Positions 1-4,855 of a stretch of 6,040 bases of DNA are shown here, piece by piece. The notes under the pieces are model-generated. The model did not search any database. It worked only from the letters and a program-made list of their open reading frames with translations, and was not told the DNA's origin. The stretch covers positions 1-6,040 of the forward strand of contig JAJRYI010000015.1 of the NCBI GenBank assembly GCA_024275815.1, in the 5' to 3' direction. The stretch comes from Actinomycetes bacterium. Lineage in GTDB: Bacteria > Actinomycetota > Acidimicrobiia > Spongiisociales > UBA5794. How positions within the stretch are numbered: position 1 is the stretch's first letter; every line of letters starts with the position of its first letter. Both the position numbers and the translations under genes were made by a program.

Positions 1-650
1 CCGGTTGCACCACCGATCTTGCCCACGCTCCAGCGCCGAACGCCCCATACGGCAGCGACACCGACAACAGCGGCCGGGACCACCCAACCGAGGAGAAACA
101 CCCCAGCGATCACGACGCCGACCAGATACGCCGCCCATCCGCTCCCGACACTTGGACGGAGCATCGCTCCAAGTCCGCTCGTGCGCGCTGGAGGTGTGAC
201 GGCCAACAACAAGACAGCGGCACCTCGCGAAAGGGCGTGTGCTGAGACAAGTGCAACAACACCTTCCCAACCACCAAGGCCGGCGAGCGCTGCCACCCGC
301 ACAACGACACTGAGAACCAAACCGATGGTGCCGAACACCCCGACCCGCGGATCGCTGAGGATCTGGAGGGTTCGTTGCCGATCGTGGGAGCCACCGAAGG
401 CATCGAGCGTGTCGGCAAGCCCATCTTCATGAAGGGCCCCGGTGACGACGACACCTGCGATCACAGCCACCGTGGCAGCGAGCAGCGGTGGCACGGCCTC
501 GAGCGCCAGCGCATACACACCGGCAACGGACAACCCGACAGCGGCTCCCACGACGGGGAACCACACGAGTGCCCCTTTTGGAAGCCCACCGTCGCTCACC
601 CGGATCGGGAGACGCGTGAGGAAGCGCACCGCGGCGGCGAGGTCACGCAC
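1..650 (-). CDS. cobS: CobS, adenosylcobinamide-GDP ribazoletransferase (cobalamin synthase), C-terminus cut by window edge
   Basis: CobS is a polytopic inner-membrane enzyme that joins adenosylcobinamide-GDP to alpha-ribazole (or its phosphate), the last step of cobalamin assembly. I translated this frame by hand: 216 codons run open to the left edge. The N-terminus reads VRDLAAAVRFLTRLPI, the usual CobS opening. The family's acidic metal-binding signature HEDGLADTLDAFGG lies at residues 74-87, followed by ILSDPRVGVFG (97-107). Hydrophobic segments cover about 28-50, 55-72, 105-125, 130-150 and 174-200. The visible part ends in KIGGAT, where the family continues with a Gly-rich TGD segment, so roughly 30-40 residues are missing. 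The GTG start at 650 overlaps the cobT stop by 8 bases in another frame. No good ribosome binding site is seen just upstream, so translational coupling to cobT is likely. Identification is secure; the exact start is slightly less so. Confidence 0.95.
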   Translation of the reverse strand, partial: MRDLAAAVRFLTRLPIRVSDGGLPKGALVWFPVVGAAVGLSVAGVYALALEAVPPLLAATVAVIAGVVVTGALHEDGLADTLDAFGGSHDRQRTLQILSDPRVGVFGTIGLVLSVVVRVAALAGLGGWEGVVALVSAHALSRGAAVLLLAVTPPARTSGLGAMLRPSVGSGWAAYLVGVVIAGVFLLGWVVPAAVVGVAAVWGVRRWSVGKIGGAT

Positions 651-1650
651 CGGGAGGCAATCCGAACTCCTCGAACGTTGGAACGTCGACGACGGCTGCG
701 GCTGCCATTCGGATCAGCGGGATGGCCGCAACGGCACCGCTGGCTTCACCGAGCCGCATCTCAAGATCCAACAACGGCCTCATGCCGAAACGGCTCAAGA
801 GCTTGTCGTGCCCCGGCTCGGGCGACCGGTGGCCCGCAATACAGTGGGAGAGACCACCGGGCACCGCGACCCCCAACGGACCCGCAGCGGCCGTGACCAC
901 GTACCCATCGAGTACAACCGGTATCGAACGCCTCCGCGCCTCGACAAGCGCACCGGCGATCGCCGCCAGCTCCGCACCACCGACTCGCCGGAGTATCTCG
1001 AGTGGGTCGGAAACGGACGAGACCCGATCTATCGCCCGCCGCACGACGTCGGTCTTGCGGTTCAGCGCCTCGTCGTCGACCCCGGTCCCGCGACCAACCC
1101 AGGACGCCGGATCTCCCCCGAACACCCCGGCAGACACCGCGGCAGCCGGTGTCGTGTTCCCGATCCCCATCTCACCGAGAGCGATCAGGTCGCTATCTGC
1201 GTCCACGACTGCCTGTCGGCCCATCTCGATACTGGCGGCGAAGCGCTCCTCCGACATTGCATCCTCGACGGCGAGGTTCCCTGTTGGGTCACCAACGCCG
1301 ACATCGATCACCCGCAGCGTTGCTCCTGCCTCCCTTGCCAGGACGTTGACGGTGGCGACCTGCTGCTCGAAGGCCTGCACCATCGCACCCGTCACCTCCG
1401 ATGGATACGCGCTGACTCCTTCGGCTGTGACGCCGTGGTCCGACGCGAAGATCAGAGCGGTTGGTCGTTCTATTCGTGGATGTGTCGTGCGTTGCCAGCC
1501 CGCGAGGAAGACCGCTATCTCGTCGAGACGGGCAAGCGCTCCGCGTGGCCTGAGGACCGAATCGGCCCTGGTGGCAACGGCAAGGCGGGCATCCTCGTCG
1601 GGACCCGATGCCTCATCGAGATCCCTTCGGAGACTATCTGACGTGATCAC
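643..1650 (-). CDS. cobT: CobT, nicotinate-nucleotide--dimethylbenzimidazole phosphoribosyltransferase
   Basis: CobT is a cytoplasmic enzyme that transfers ribose phosphate from nicotinate mononucleotide to the lower-ligand base, normally 5,6-dimethylbenzimidazole, giving alpha-ribazole 5'-phosphate for CobS. The 335-residue length is close to the family norm of about 350. Motifs seen in order: FASDHGVTAEGVSAYP (68-83), GEMGIGNTTPAAA (159-171), the basic stretch around GRGTGVDDEALNRK (186-199), LDGYVVTAAA (247-256), SHCIAGHRSPEPGH (268-281) and LEMRLGEASGA (296-306). Glu160 and Glu302 align by motif and spacing with the catalytic Glu174 and Glu317 that I recall for Salmonella CobT. The start is GTG at 1650, sharing a GTGA overlap with the cobU stop; a GGAGGT sits 8 bases upstream. 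The gene is the middle of a cobU-cobT-cobS operon. The motifs look intact, and I see no truncation or frameshift. Confidence 0.97.
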   Translation of the reverse strand: MITSDSLRRDLDEASGPDEDARLAVATRADSVLRPRGALARLDEIAVFLAGWQRTTHPRIERPTALIFASDHGVTAEGVSAYPSEVTGAMVQAFEQQVATVNVLAREAGATLRVIDVGVGDPTGNLAVEDAMSEERFAASIEMGRQAVVDADSDLIALGEMGIGNTTPAAAVSAGVFGGDPASWVGRGTGVDDEALNRKTDVVRRAIDRVSSVSDPLEILRRVGGAELAAIAGALVEARRRSIPVVLDGYVVTAAAGPLGVAVPGGLSHCIAGHRSPEPGHDKLLSRFGMRPLLDLEMRLGEASGAVAAIPLIRMAAAAVVDVPTFEEFGLPPGA

Positions 1651-2285
1651 AGCCCGAGACCTCCGGACCCCGTGAGCCGGGATAGTTCGAGTGCACGGCC
1701 TGCAACGAGCAGATACACGCGGTCAGTCGCATCTGCCCATATCTGGTTGACACCTCCGAGAACGTCGCGGTAGACCCGGCCGAGATTCGTCGTGGGAACG
1801 AGACCCGAACCGACCTCGTTCGAGACCGTGATGACCGGGGAACGGTGAGTGGCTGCGACTGCAGCTGTATCGGCGGCTCGATCGTAGATCTCAGCGCTGG
1901 TGACCCCGTCGCCGAGGAGGTTGGAGACCCACAACGTCAAGCAGTCGAGGACCACACACTCACCGGGGGGGACCTCTCCGATGGCTGTTGCGATGTCGAG
2001 CGGCTCTTCGACCGTCGTCCATTGAGATGGACGTTGCCGGCGATGGTTGACGATGCGGGCAGCCATCTCGTCATCGCCAGGCTCTGCGGTGGCTATGTAC
2101 GTCACCGCTCCGCCGAAGCGTTTCGCGAGGTCGACCGCCAGGGTGCTCTTGCCGCTTCTGGCGCCTCCGAGCAAGAGAACCGTGTCACCGGGCTCCCCAC
2201 CGGCGCGACCACCCCTTGGCGTGTCGACCAGCCGATTCACAACGTCGGGATCCCGTGGCGGAGTGATGTCCTGTGTGTGTCCCAT
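1647..2285 (-). CDS. cobU: CobU/CobP, bifunctional adenosylcobinamide kinase / adenosylcobinamide-phosphate guanylyltransferase
   Basis: CobU phosphorylates adenosylcobinamide and then transfers GMP to it, giving the adenosylcobinamide-GDP used by CobS. It is cytoplasmic. The protein has 212 residues; relatives are about 170-200. A P-loop GGARSGKS lies at 40-47. His81 in RIVNHRRQRP (77-86) aligns with the guanylylated His46 of Salmonella CobU as I recall it. LDCLTLWVSNLL (113-124), SNEVGSGLVP (155-164) and YRDVLGGVNQ (172-181) are further family blocks. The family usually begins only a few residues before the P-loop strand, so the first 34 or so residues form an extension rich in Pro, Asp, Arg and Gly. 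The ATG at 2285 is the natural start, with GGAAGGAA about 11 bases upstream, but an internal start such as GTG at codon 16 cannot be excluded. It is the first gene of the minus-strand operon and lies downstream of a cobalamin riboswitch. Confidence 0.95.
   Translation of the reverse strand: MGHTQDITPPRDPDVVNRLVDTPRGGRAGGEPGDTVLLLGGARSGKSTLAVDLAKRFGGAVTYIATAEPGDDEMAARIVNHRRQRPSQWTTVEEPLDIATAIGEVPPGECVVLDCLTLWVSNLLGDGVTSAEIYDRAADTAAVAATHRSPVITVSNEVGSGLVPTTNLGRVYRDVLGGVNQIWADATDRVYLLVAGRALELSRLTGSGGLGL
1659..1664 (-). promoter_or_regulatory. Shine-Dalgarno site of cobT
   Basis: GGAGGT on the minus strand lies inside the last codons of cobU, with 8 bases between it and the GTG at 1650. This near-perfect site supports GTG 1650 as the cobT start, even though that start overlaps the cobU stop codon. 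Confidence 0.8.
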
Positions 2286-2296
2286 GAGTCGTCGGG

Positions 2297-2357
2297 TTCC
2301 TTCCGCTCGAGGGAGGAGTGGCCTTCAACGACTGTGGACGATCCCCTCCTCCGGGGG
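2297..2357 (-). promoter_or_regulatory. Putative expression platform of the cobU riboswitch
   Basis: Between the aptamer and the cobU ATG, three alternative pairings are visible on the minus strand. CCCC (within 2357-2353) can pair with GGGG (2346-2343). GGAGGAG (2352-2346) is a perfect 7-base complement of CTCCTCC (2318-2312). The same CCTCC can pair, with one bulged A, with the purine-rich GGAAGG (2304-2299) that is the best Shine-Dalgarno candidate for cobU. No run of T follows any stem, so translational control looks more likely than termination. The pairings are seen in sequence; the mechanism is inferred. Confidence 0.5.
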
Positions 2358-2364
2358 CGCGCCC

Positions 2365-2499
2365 ACCACCACCATGACAGGCGACCTGGCTCGTCCCCTC
2401 AGCGGGGCTTCACAGTTGCGGTACAGCGCCGGACTTCAACCGGACTTCGCTGTCGATGGAGTGCCTTTCCACAATAGAGCACTCGCGAGCCATGGGGTT
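2365..2499 (-). promoter_or_regulatory. Cobalamin riboswitch upstream of cobU
   Basis: Read on the minus strand, positions 2450-2408 carry the conserved core: GAAGTCCGGTTGAAGTCCGG, then CGCTGTACCGCAACTGTGA. At 2393-2376 follows the B12-box-like GACGAGCCAGGTCGCCTGTC. These match the RF00174-type consensus of a CGG...CCG stem, CCGCAACTGTGA and AGCCAGGAGACCTGCC. A hairpin GAGTGC/GCACTC (2484-2479 with 2464-2459) fits the stem before the core. CCCCATG (to 2491) can pair with CATGG-T-GG (from 2376) as a closing stem with one bulge. Between core and B12 box there is only a small CCCC/GGGG hairpin. It should bind a cobalamin and repress cobUTS. The 5' boundary is approximate and could reach about 2521. 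Confidence 0.93.
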
Positions 2500-2528
2500 G
2501 GAGCCGGGTGCACTCCCACCCATCTCGG

Positions 2529-2544
2529 GTCGATCCAGATCGAC
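2529..2544. promoter_or_regulatory. 16-bp palindrome between divergent cobU and cobC transcription units
   Basis: GTCGATC-CA-GATCGAC is a perfect 7-bp inverted repeat with a 2-base centre. It lies 37 bases before the cobC ATG and upstream of the cobU riboswitch, where divergent promoters should lie. The tight symmetry resembles a dimeric repressor operator more than an RNA hairpin. No regulator gene is visible in the window, and I found no convincing -35/-10 pair nearby. GATC-rich palindromes can arise by chance in GC-rich DNA. Confidence 0.3.
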
Positions 2545-2581
2545 GCCGGTCGCGGTGACCCGGCACTACGATGCCGTCGCC

Positions 2582-3487
2582 ATGCCACGCCACACCCCGC
2601 TCGAAGGTTTCCCGACCCCGCTCCCCGGCCCTCACGGAGGTGATGGGCCACTGATCGCCCGAGCACTCGGCCTCGACCCTGCCTCGATCCTCGATCTCTC
2701 ACAAAGCATGAACCCTTTCGCCCCTTCGATCTCGTCCATTGCACAGGGCCATCTCGACACACTGAAGGCCTATCCGCATCCCGAGGAGGCAACGCTCGCC
2801 CTCTCCGACACGTTCGATGTCGATCCGGGGCGGATCCTGCTCACCAACGGCGGCAGCGAAGCCATCACCCTCGTGTCGCGCGAGATCGGTGGGCGCGTGG
2901 CGTCTGAACCCGAATTCAGCCTGCATCCCCGCAACGAGACGGGCCCGGTGTGGCGTAGTGACCCTCACAACCCCAGCGGCCGACTCGCCGATACCGCCGA
3001 TACCGCCGATGTCTGGGATGAGGCGTTCTACCCGCTTGCGACGGGGGTCTGGACCTCGAGGCGGTCATCGGTGATCGTCGGGTCGCTCACGAAAGTGTTC
3101 GCGTGCCCTGGTTTGCGGATCGGCTACGTCATCGCCGACGATGTCGACCGGTTCTCCCAACATCAGCCGGCGTGGTCGCTGAACAGCCTTGCAGCAGCCA
3201 CGCTCCCCGATCTCCTCGACACCGCCGACCTGCCCGGCTGGGCCGCGGCGATCGCCGCGGCGCGACGTGCACTCTCTGCCATGTTGACCCACAGGGGTCT
3301 GATCCCCGAGTCGGGAGACGCCCCGTGGGTACTCACCTACGCACCGGACCTGCGCGAGCGCCTCGCACCTCTCGGGATCATCGTTCGCGACTGTGCGAGT
3401 TTCGACATGCCGGGCTACGTACGCATCGCGGTACCTGATGATGCAGGACTCGCTCGTCTCGAAGCCGGGCTGGACCAGGTGATGTAG
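2582..3487 (+). CDS. cobC: CobC/CobD-type PLP-dependent enzyme, probable threonine-phosphate decarboxylase, unusually short
   Basis: This is a fold-type I PLP enzyme of the aminotransferase class I/II superfamily. The CobC branch (CobD in Salmonella naming) decarboxylates L-threonine phosphate to (R)-1-amino-2-propanol phosphate, the linker of the nucleotide loop. From ATG 2582 it has 301 residues; relatives have about 330-365. Motifs: HGGD (18-21), LDLSQSMNPFAPS (37-49, compare DFSANINPLGP), LTNGGSEAI (87-95), PHNPSG (128-133), DEAFYPLA (146-153, PLP-ring Asp146), VGSLTKVFACPGLRIGYV (166-183, Schiff-base Lys171) and YVRIAV (279-284, substrate Arg281). The HGG opening and neighbours favour CobC over histidinol-phosphate aminotransferase. 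Compared with Salmonella CobD, the segment from GGSEA to NPSG and the stretch before DEAF are shortened by several tens of residues. The frame stays open upstream to 2456, but that stretch overlaps the opposite-strand riboswitch, so ATG 2582 is preferred; its ribosome binding site is weak. Confidence 0.88.
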   Translation: MPRHTPLEGFPTPLPGPHGGDGPLIARALGLDPASILDLSQSMNPFAPSISSIAQGHLDTLKAYPHPEEATLALSDTFDVDPGRILLTNGGSEAITLVSREIGGRVASEPEFSLHPRNETGPVWRSDPHNPSGRLADTADTADVWDEAFYPLATGVWTSRRSSVIVGSLTKVFACPGLRIGYVIADDVDRFSQHQPAWSLNSLAAATLPDLLDTADLPGWAAAIAAARRALSAMLTHRGLIPESGDAPWVLTYAPDLRERLAPLGIIVRDCASFDMPGYVRIAVPDDAGLARLEAGLDQVM

Positions 3488-3489
3488 CA

Positions 3490-3527
3490 GCCGGTGGGAG
3501 GGATCCCCGTGGTTTCTGTGCACCGGC
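3490..3527 (+). other. Stem-loop just after the cobC stop
   Basis: GCCGGTG (3490-3496) and CACCGGC (3521-3527) form a perfect 7-bp stem around a 24-base loop that contains the small palindrome GGGATCCC. It begins two bases after the cobC stop codon. No T-run follows, so it is not a textbook intrinsic terminator. It could end or stabilise the cobC transcript, or be the first structured element of the btuF leader. Confidence 0.35.
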
Positions 3528-3619
3528 AGCGCTGCGAGTCGCACGTCCCACGACCTGGATCCGGGTACCACCACGTCGAACCGATACCGGGTTCAGGGCT
3601 GTTCGGGGAGTCACTGGAA

Positions 3620-3747
3620 CGAGGACGCGATACCATGGCAGCCGGTACGGCGATGAAGTCCGGTTGGAATCCGGCACTGTCCCGCAACGGTGAACTGTCA
3701 TCGAGCCAAGGCTCGATAGCCAGCAAGTCCGGTCACACCCCGTACCG
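3620..3747 (+). promoter_or_regulatory. Cobalamin riboswitch upstream of btuFCD
   Basis: Positions 3653-3694 hold the conserved core: TGAAGTCCGGTTGGAATCCGG, then CACTGTCCCGCAACGGTGA, a very good match to the cobalamin riboswitch consensus. A perfect hairpin ATCGAGC-CAAG-GCTCGAT (3700-3717) follows and then AGCCAGCAAGTCCGGTC (3718-3734) in the place of the B12 box. CGGTACGG (3643-3650) pairs perfectly with CCGTACCG (3740-3747), a candidate closing stem. The element shares the 12-base string GAAGTCCGGTTG with the cobU riboswitch. The 5' boundary is uncertain. It should repress the importer when cobalamin is abundant. The rest of the 355-base gap is covered by the neighbouring stem-loops; I see no convincing promoter in 3528-3619. 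Confidence 0.92.
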
Positions 3748-3749
3748 AG

Positions 3750-3786
3750 CGAACCGTTCGACCCGCGAGGAAACGGGTTTGGTTCG
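3750..3786 (+). other. Imperfect stem-loop in the btuF leader
   Basis: CGAACC (3750-3755) pairs with GGTTCG (3781-3786), and inside it ACCCG (3761-3765) pairs with CGGGT (3774-3778) around the loop CGAGGAAA, separated by an uneven internal loop. It lies between the aptamer and the btuF ribosome binding site. The region after it (CACACTTTCTGTC) has few T residues, so termination is possible but weakly supported. Confidence 0.35.
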
Positions 3787-3819
3787 GCCGGCACACTTTC
3801 TGTCGATCGAGCTACTGAT

Positions 3820-3837
3820 CCTCGTCCGACAGGAGGT
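3820..3837 (+). promoter_or_regulatory. btuF Shine-Dalgarno with overlapping anti-SD
   Basis: AGGAGGT (3831-3837) lies 5 bases before the ATG at 3843 and is a near-perfect ribosome binding site that fixes this start. CCTC (3820-3823), nine bases upstream, can pair with GAGG inside the site (3833-3836), which would hide it. The Shine-Dalgarno itself is secure; the sequestering hairpin is short and inferred. Confidence 0.6.
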
Positions 3838-3842
3838 ACTAG

Positions 3843-4847
3843 ATGCCGAGAATCCGAGTCCTGATAGCCACCGTGGTGGCTCTTTCGTTGAGCGTTGCTG
3901 CGTGCAGCTCCTCACCTGAGAGTGCCCCGCCCACGACGCAGGTAGCCACGACCGTCACGACCACCACGGTCCCGGTCACGACCACCACGGCACCCCCCGA
4001 GACGACGACGACCGTTGCGGAAGTGACAGACTTCCCCGTGACGATCGAGTCCGACGGCGGTACGTGGACACTCGACGCTGCTCCACAGCGCATCGTGTCC
4101 TTGTCCCCGACCGCAACCGAGATCCTCTTCGAGATCGGTGCCGGTGACCAGGTCGTCGCCGTCGATGCCTACTCGTACTTTACGGAGGAAGCACCGGTGA
4201 CCGACCTGTCGGGTTACGACCCGAACGTCGAGGCTGTGGTCGCTTATGAGCCCGACCTCGTTGTGATCGCCAACGACGCCAACGACCTGGTCGCTGCCCT
4301 CACTGCGCTCGACATCCCGGTGCTGGTCAGCCCGGCACCGGCCGATATCGAAGGCGGGTTCGAAGCGATGGCGCAGATCGGTCTGGCAACCGGTCACGTC
4401 GATGAGACCGCAGCGACGATCGCGCGACTCCGTGATGAAGTCTCCACCGCTTTGGCAGCAGCGCCGAACGTCCCGATCCGCATCTACCACGAGCTCAGCG
4501 ACTCACTCTATTCAGCGAGCTCCTTCGGGTTCATCGGAGCCGTGTACGCCGCGATGGGGACGATCAACATCGCCGACGAAGCAGACCCGGACGGCTACGG
4601 GTACCCTCAACTGACCGAGGAGTACATCGTCACAGCCGACCCTGAGCTGATCATCATCACCGATCAGGTTGCGTACTCCGCCGATGACGTTGCAGCCAGA
4701 CCGGGCTGGGACGAGATCACCGCGGTCAAGAACGGCAACATCGTGGTCGTCGATGCAGACATCGCCTCACGTTGGGGTCCCCGACTGCCACAGTTCATCG
4801 ACGCTGTCGCTCAGGCCCTCGCAAGCGTCACCGTCTCGACACCGTAG
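3843..4847 (+). CDS. btuF: BtuF-like corrinoid-binding lipoprotein of an ABC importer
   Basis: This is a substrate-binding protein of the BtuF/FhuD/FepB type (PF01497 family), anchored outside the membrane and delivering ligand to the permease encoded next. Residues 1-20 are a lipoprotein signal peptide with lipobox SVAAC and lipidated Cys21. Residues 31-58 are a Thr/Pro/Val linker. The binding domain spans about 66-330 and opens with PQRIVSLSPTATEILFEIG (81-99). YDPNVEAVVAYEPDLVVI (125-142) and YPQLTEEYIV (254-263) align with E. coli BtuF segments; Glu130 and Glu260 fall where BtuF Glu72 and Glu202 sit, the pair that salt-bridges to BtuC arginines. Length is 334 residues. A siderophore or haem ligand would fit the fold equally well; the corrinoid assignment rests mainly on the cobalamin riboswitch upstream and the cob genes. 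It is the first gene of the btuFCD operon, with an excellent ribosome binding site. Confidence 0.9.
   Translation: MPRIRVLIATVVALSLSVAACSSSPESAPPTTQVATTVTTTTVPVTTTTAPPETTTTVAEVTDFPVTIESDGGTWTLDAAPQRIVSLSPTATEILFEIGAGDQVVAVDAYSYFTEEAPVTDLSGYDPNVEAVVAYEPDLVVIANDANDLVAALTALDIPVLVSPAPADIEGGFEAMAQIGLATGHVDETAATIARLRDEVSTALAAAPNVPIRIYHELSDSLYSASSFGFIGAVYAAMGTINIADEADPDGYGYPQLTEEYIVTADPELIIITDQVAYSADDVAARPGWDEITAVKNGNIVVVDADIASRWGPRLPQFIDAVAQALASVTVSTP
3954..3990 (+). repeat. 21-bp tandem repeat encoding the Thr-rich linker of BtuF
   Basis: The 16-base string GTCACGACCACCACGG occurs at 3954-3969 and again, identical, at 3975-3990, a 21-base period of about 1.8 copies. It keeps the reading frame and encodes successive VTTTTVP- and VTTTTAP-like units. 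It lies wholly within the spacer between the lipidated Cys and the binding domain. Confidence 0.85.
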
Positions 4848-4855
4848 CGCCGACC

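Noticed and set aside
442..1641. Long plus-strand open frame of 399 codons opposite cobS and cobT
   Set aside because: It lies opposite two securely identified genes, is rich in Arg/His/Pro/Thr with no recognisable motif, and is explained by the high GC content of the coding strand.
722..1675. Second plus-strand open frame opposite cobT
   Set aside because: Low-complexity Ser/Arg/Pro/Ala composition typical of an antisense shadow; no start context or family motif.
2456..2581. Extended N-terminus for cobC starting at 2456
   Set aside because: The extra 42 residues resemble no CobC N-terminus and overlap the opposite-strand riboswitch; the family-like sequence begins just after ATG 2582.
1845..2643. 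Plus-strand open frames opposite cobU and its leader
   Set aside because: They run through the cobU gene and the minus-strand riboswitch and show no domain-like sequence.
3490..3527. Calling the stem after cobC an intrinsic terminator
   Set aside because: The 24-base loop and lack of a T-run do not meet the usual criteria, so it is listed only as a stem-loop.
3494..3919. Plus-strand open frame through the btuF leader
   Set aside because: It spans the riboswitch and overlaps btuF in another frame; its translation has no coherent features.
3839..4490. Minus-strand open frames opposite btuF with Val/Gly-rich repeats
   Set aside because: The repeats are the antisense of the Thr-rich linker and the frames lie within a clear lipoprotein gene.
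4772..4855. TTG at 4772 as the btuC start
   Set aside because: It would overlap btuF by 76 bases and add residues unlike any FecCD N-terminus; GTG 4856 or 4871 is more likely.
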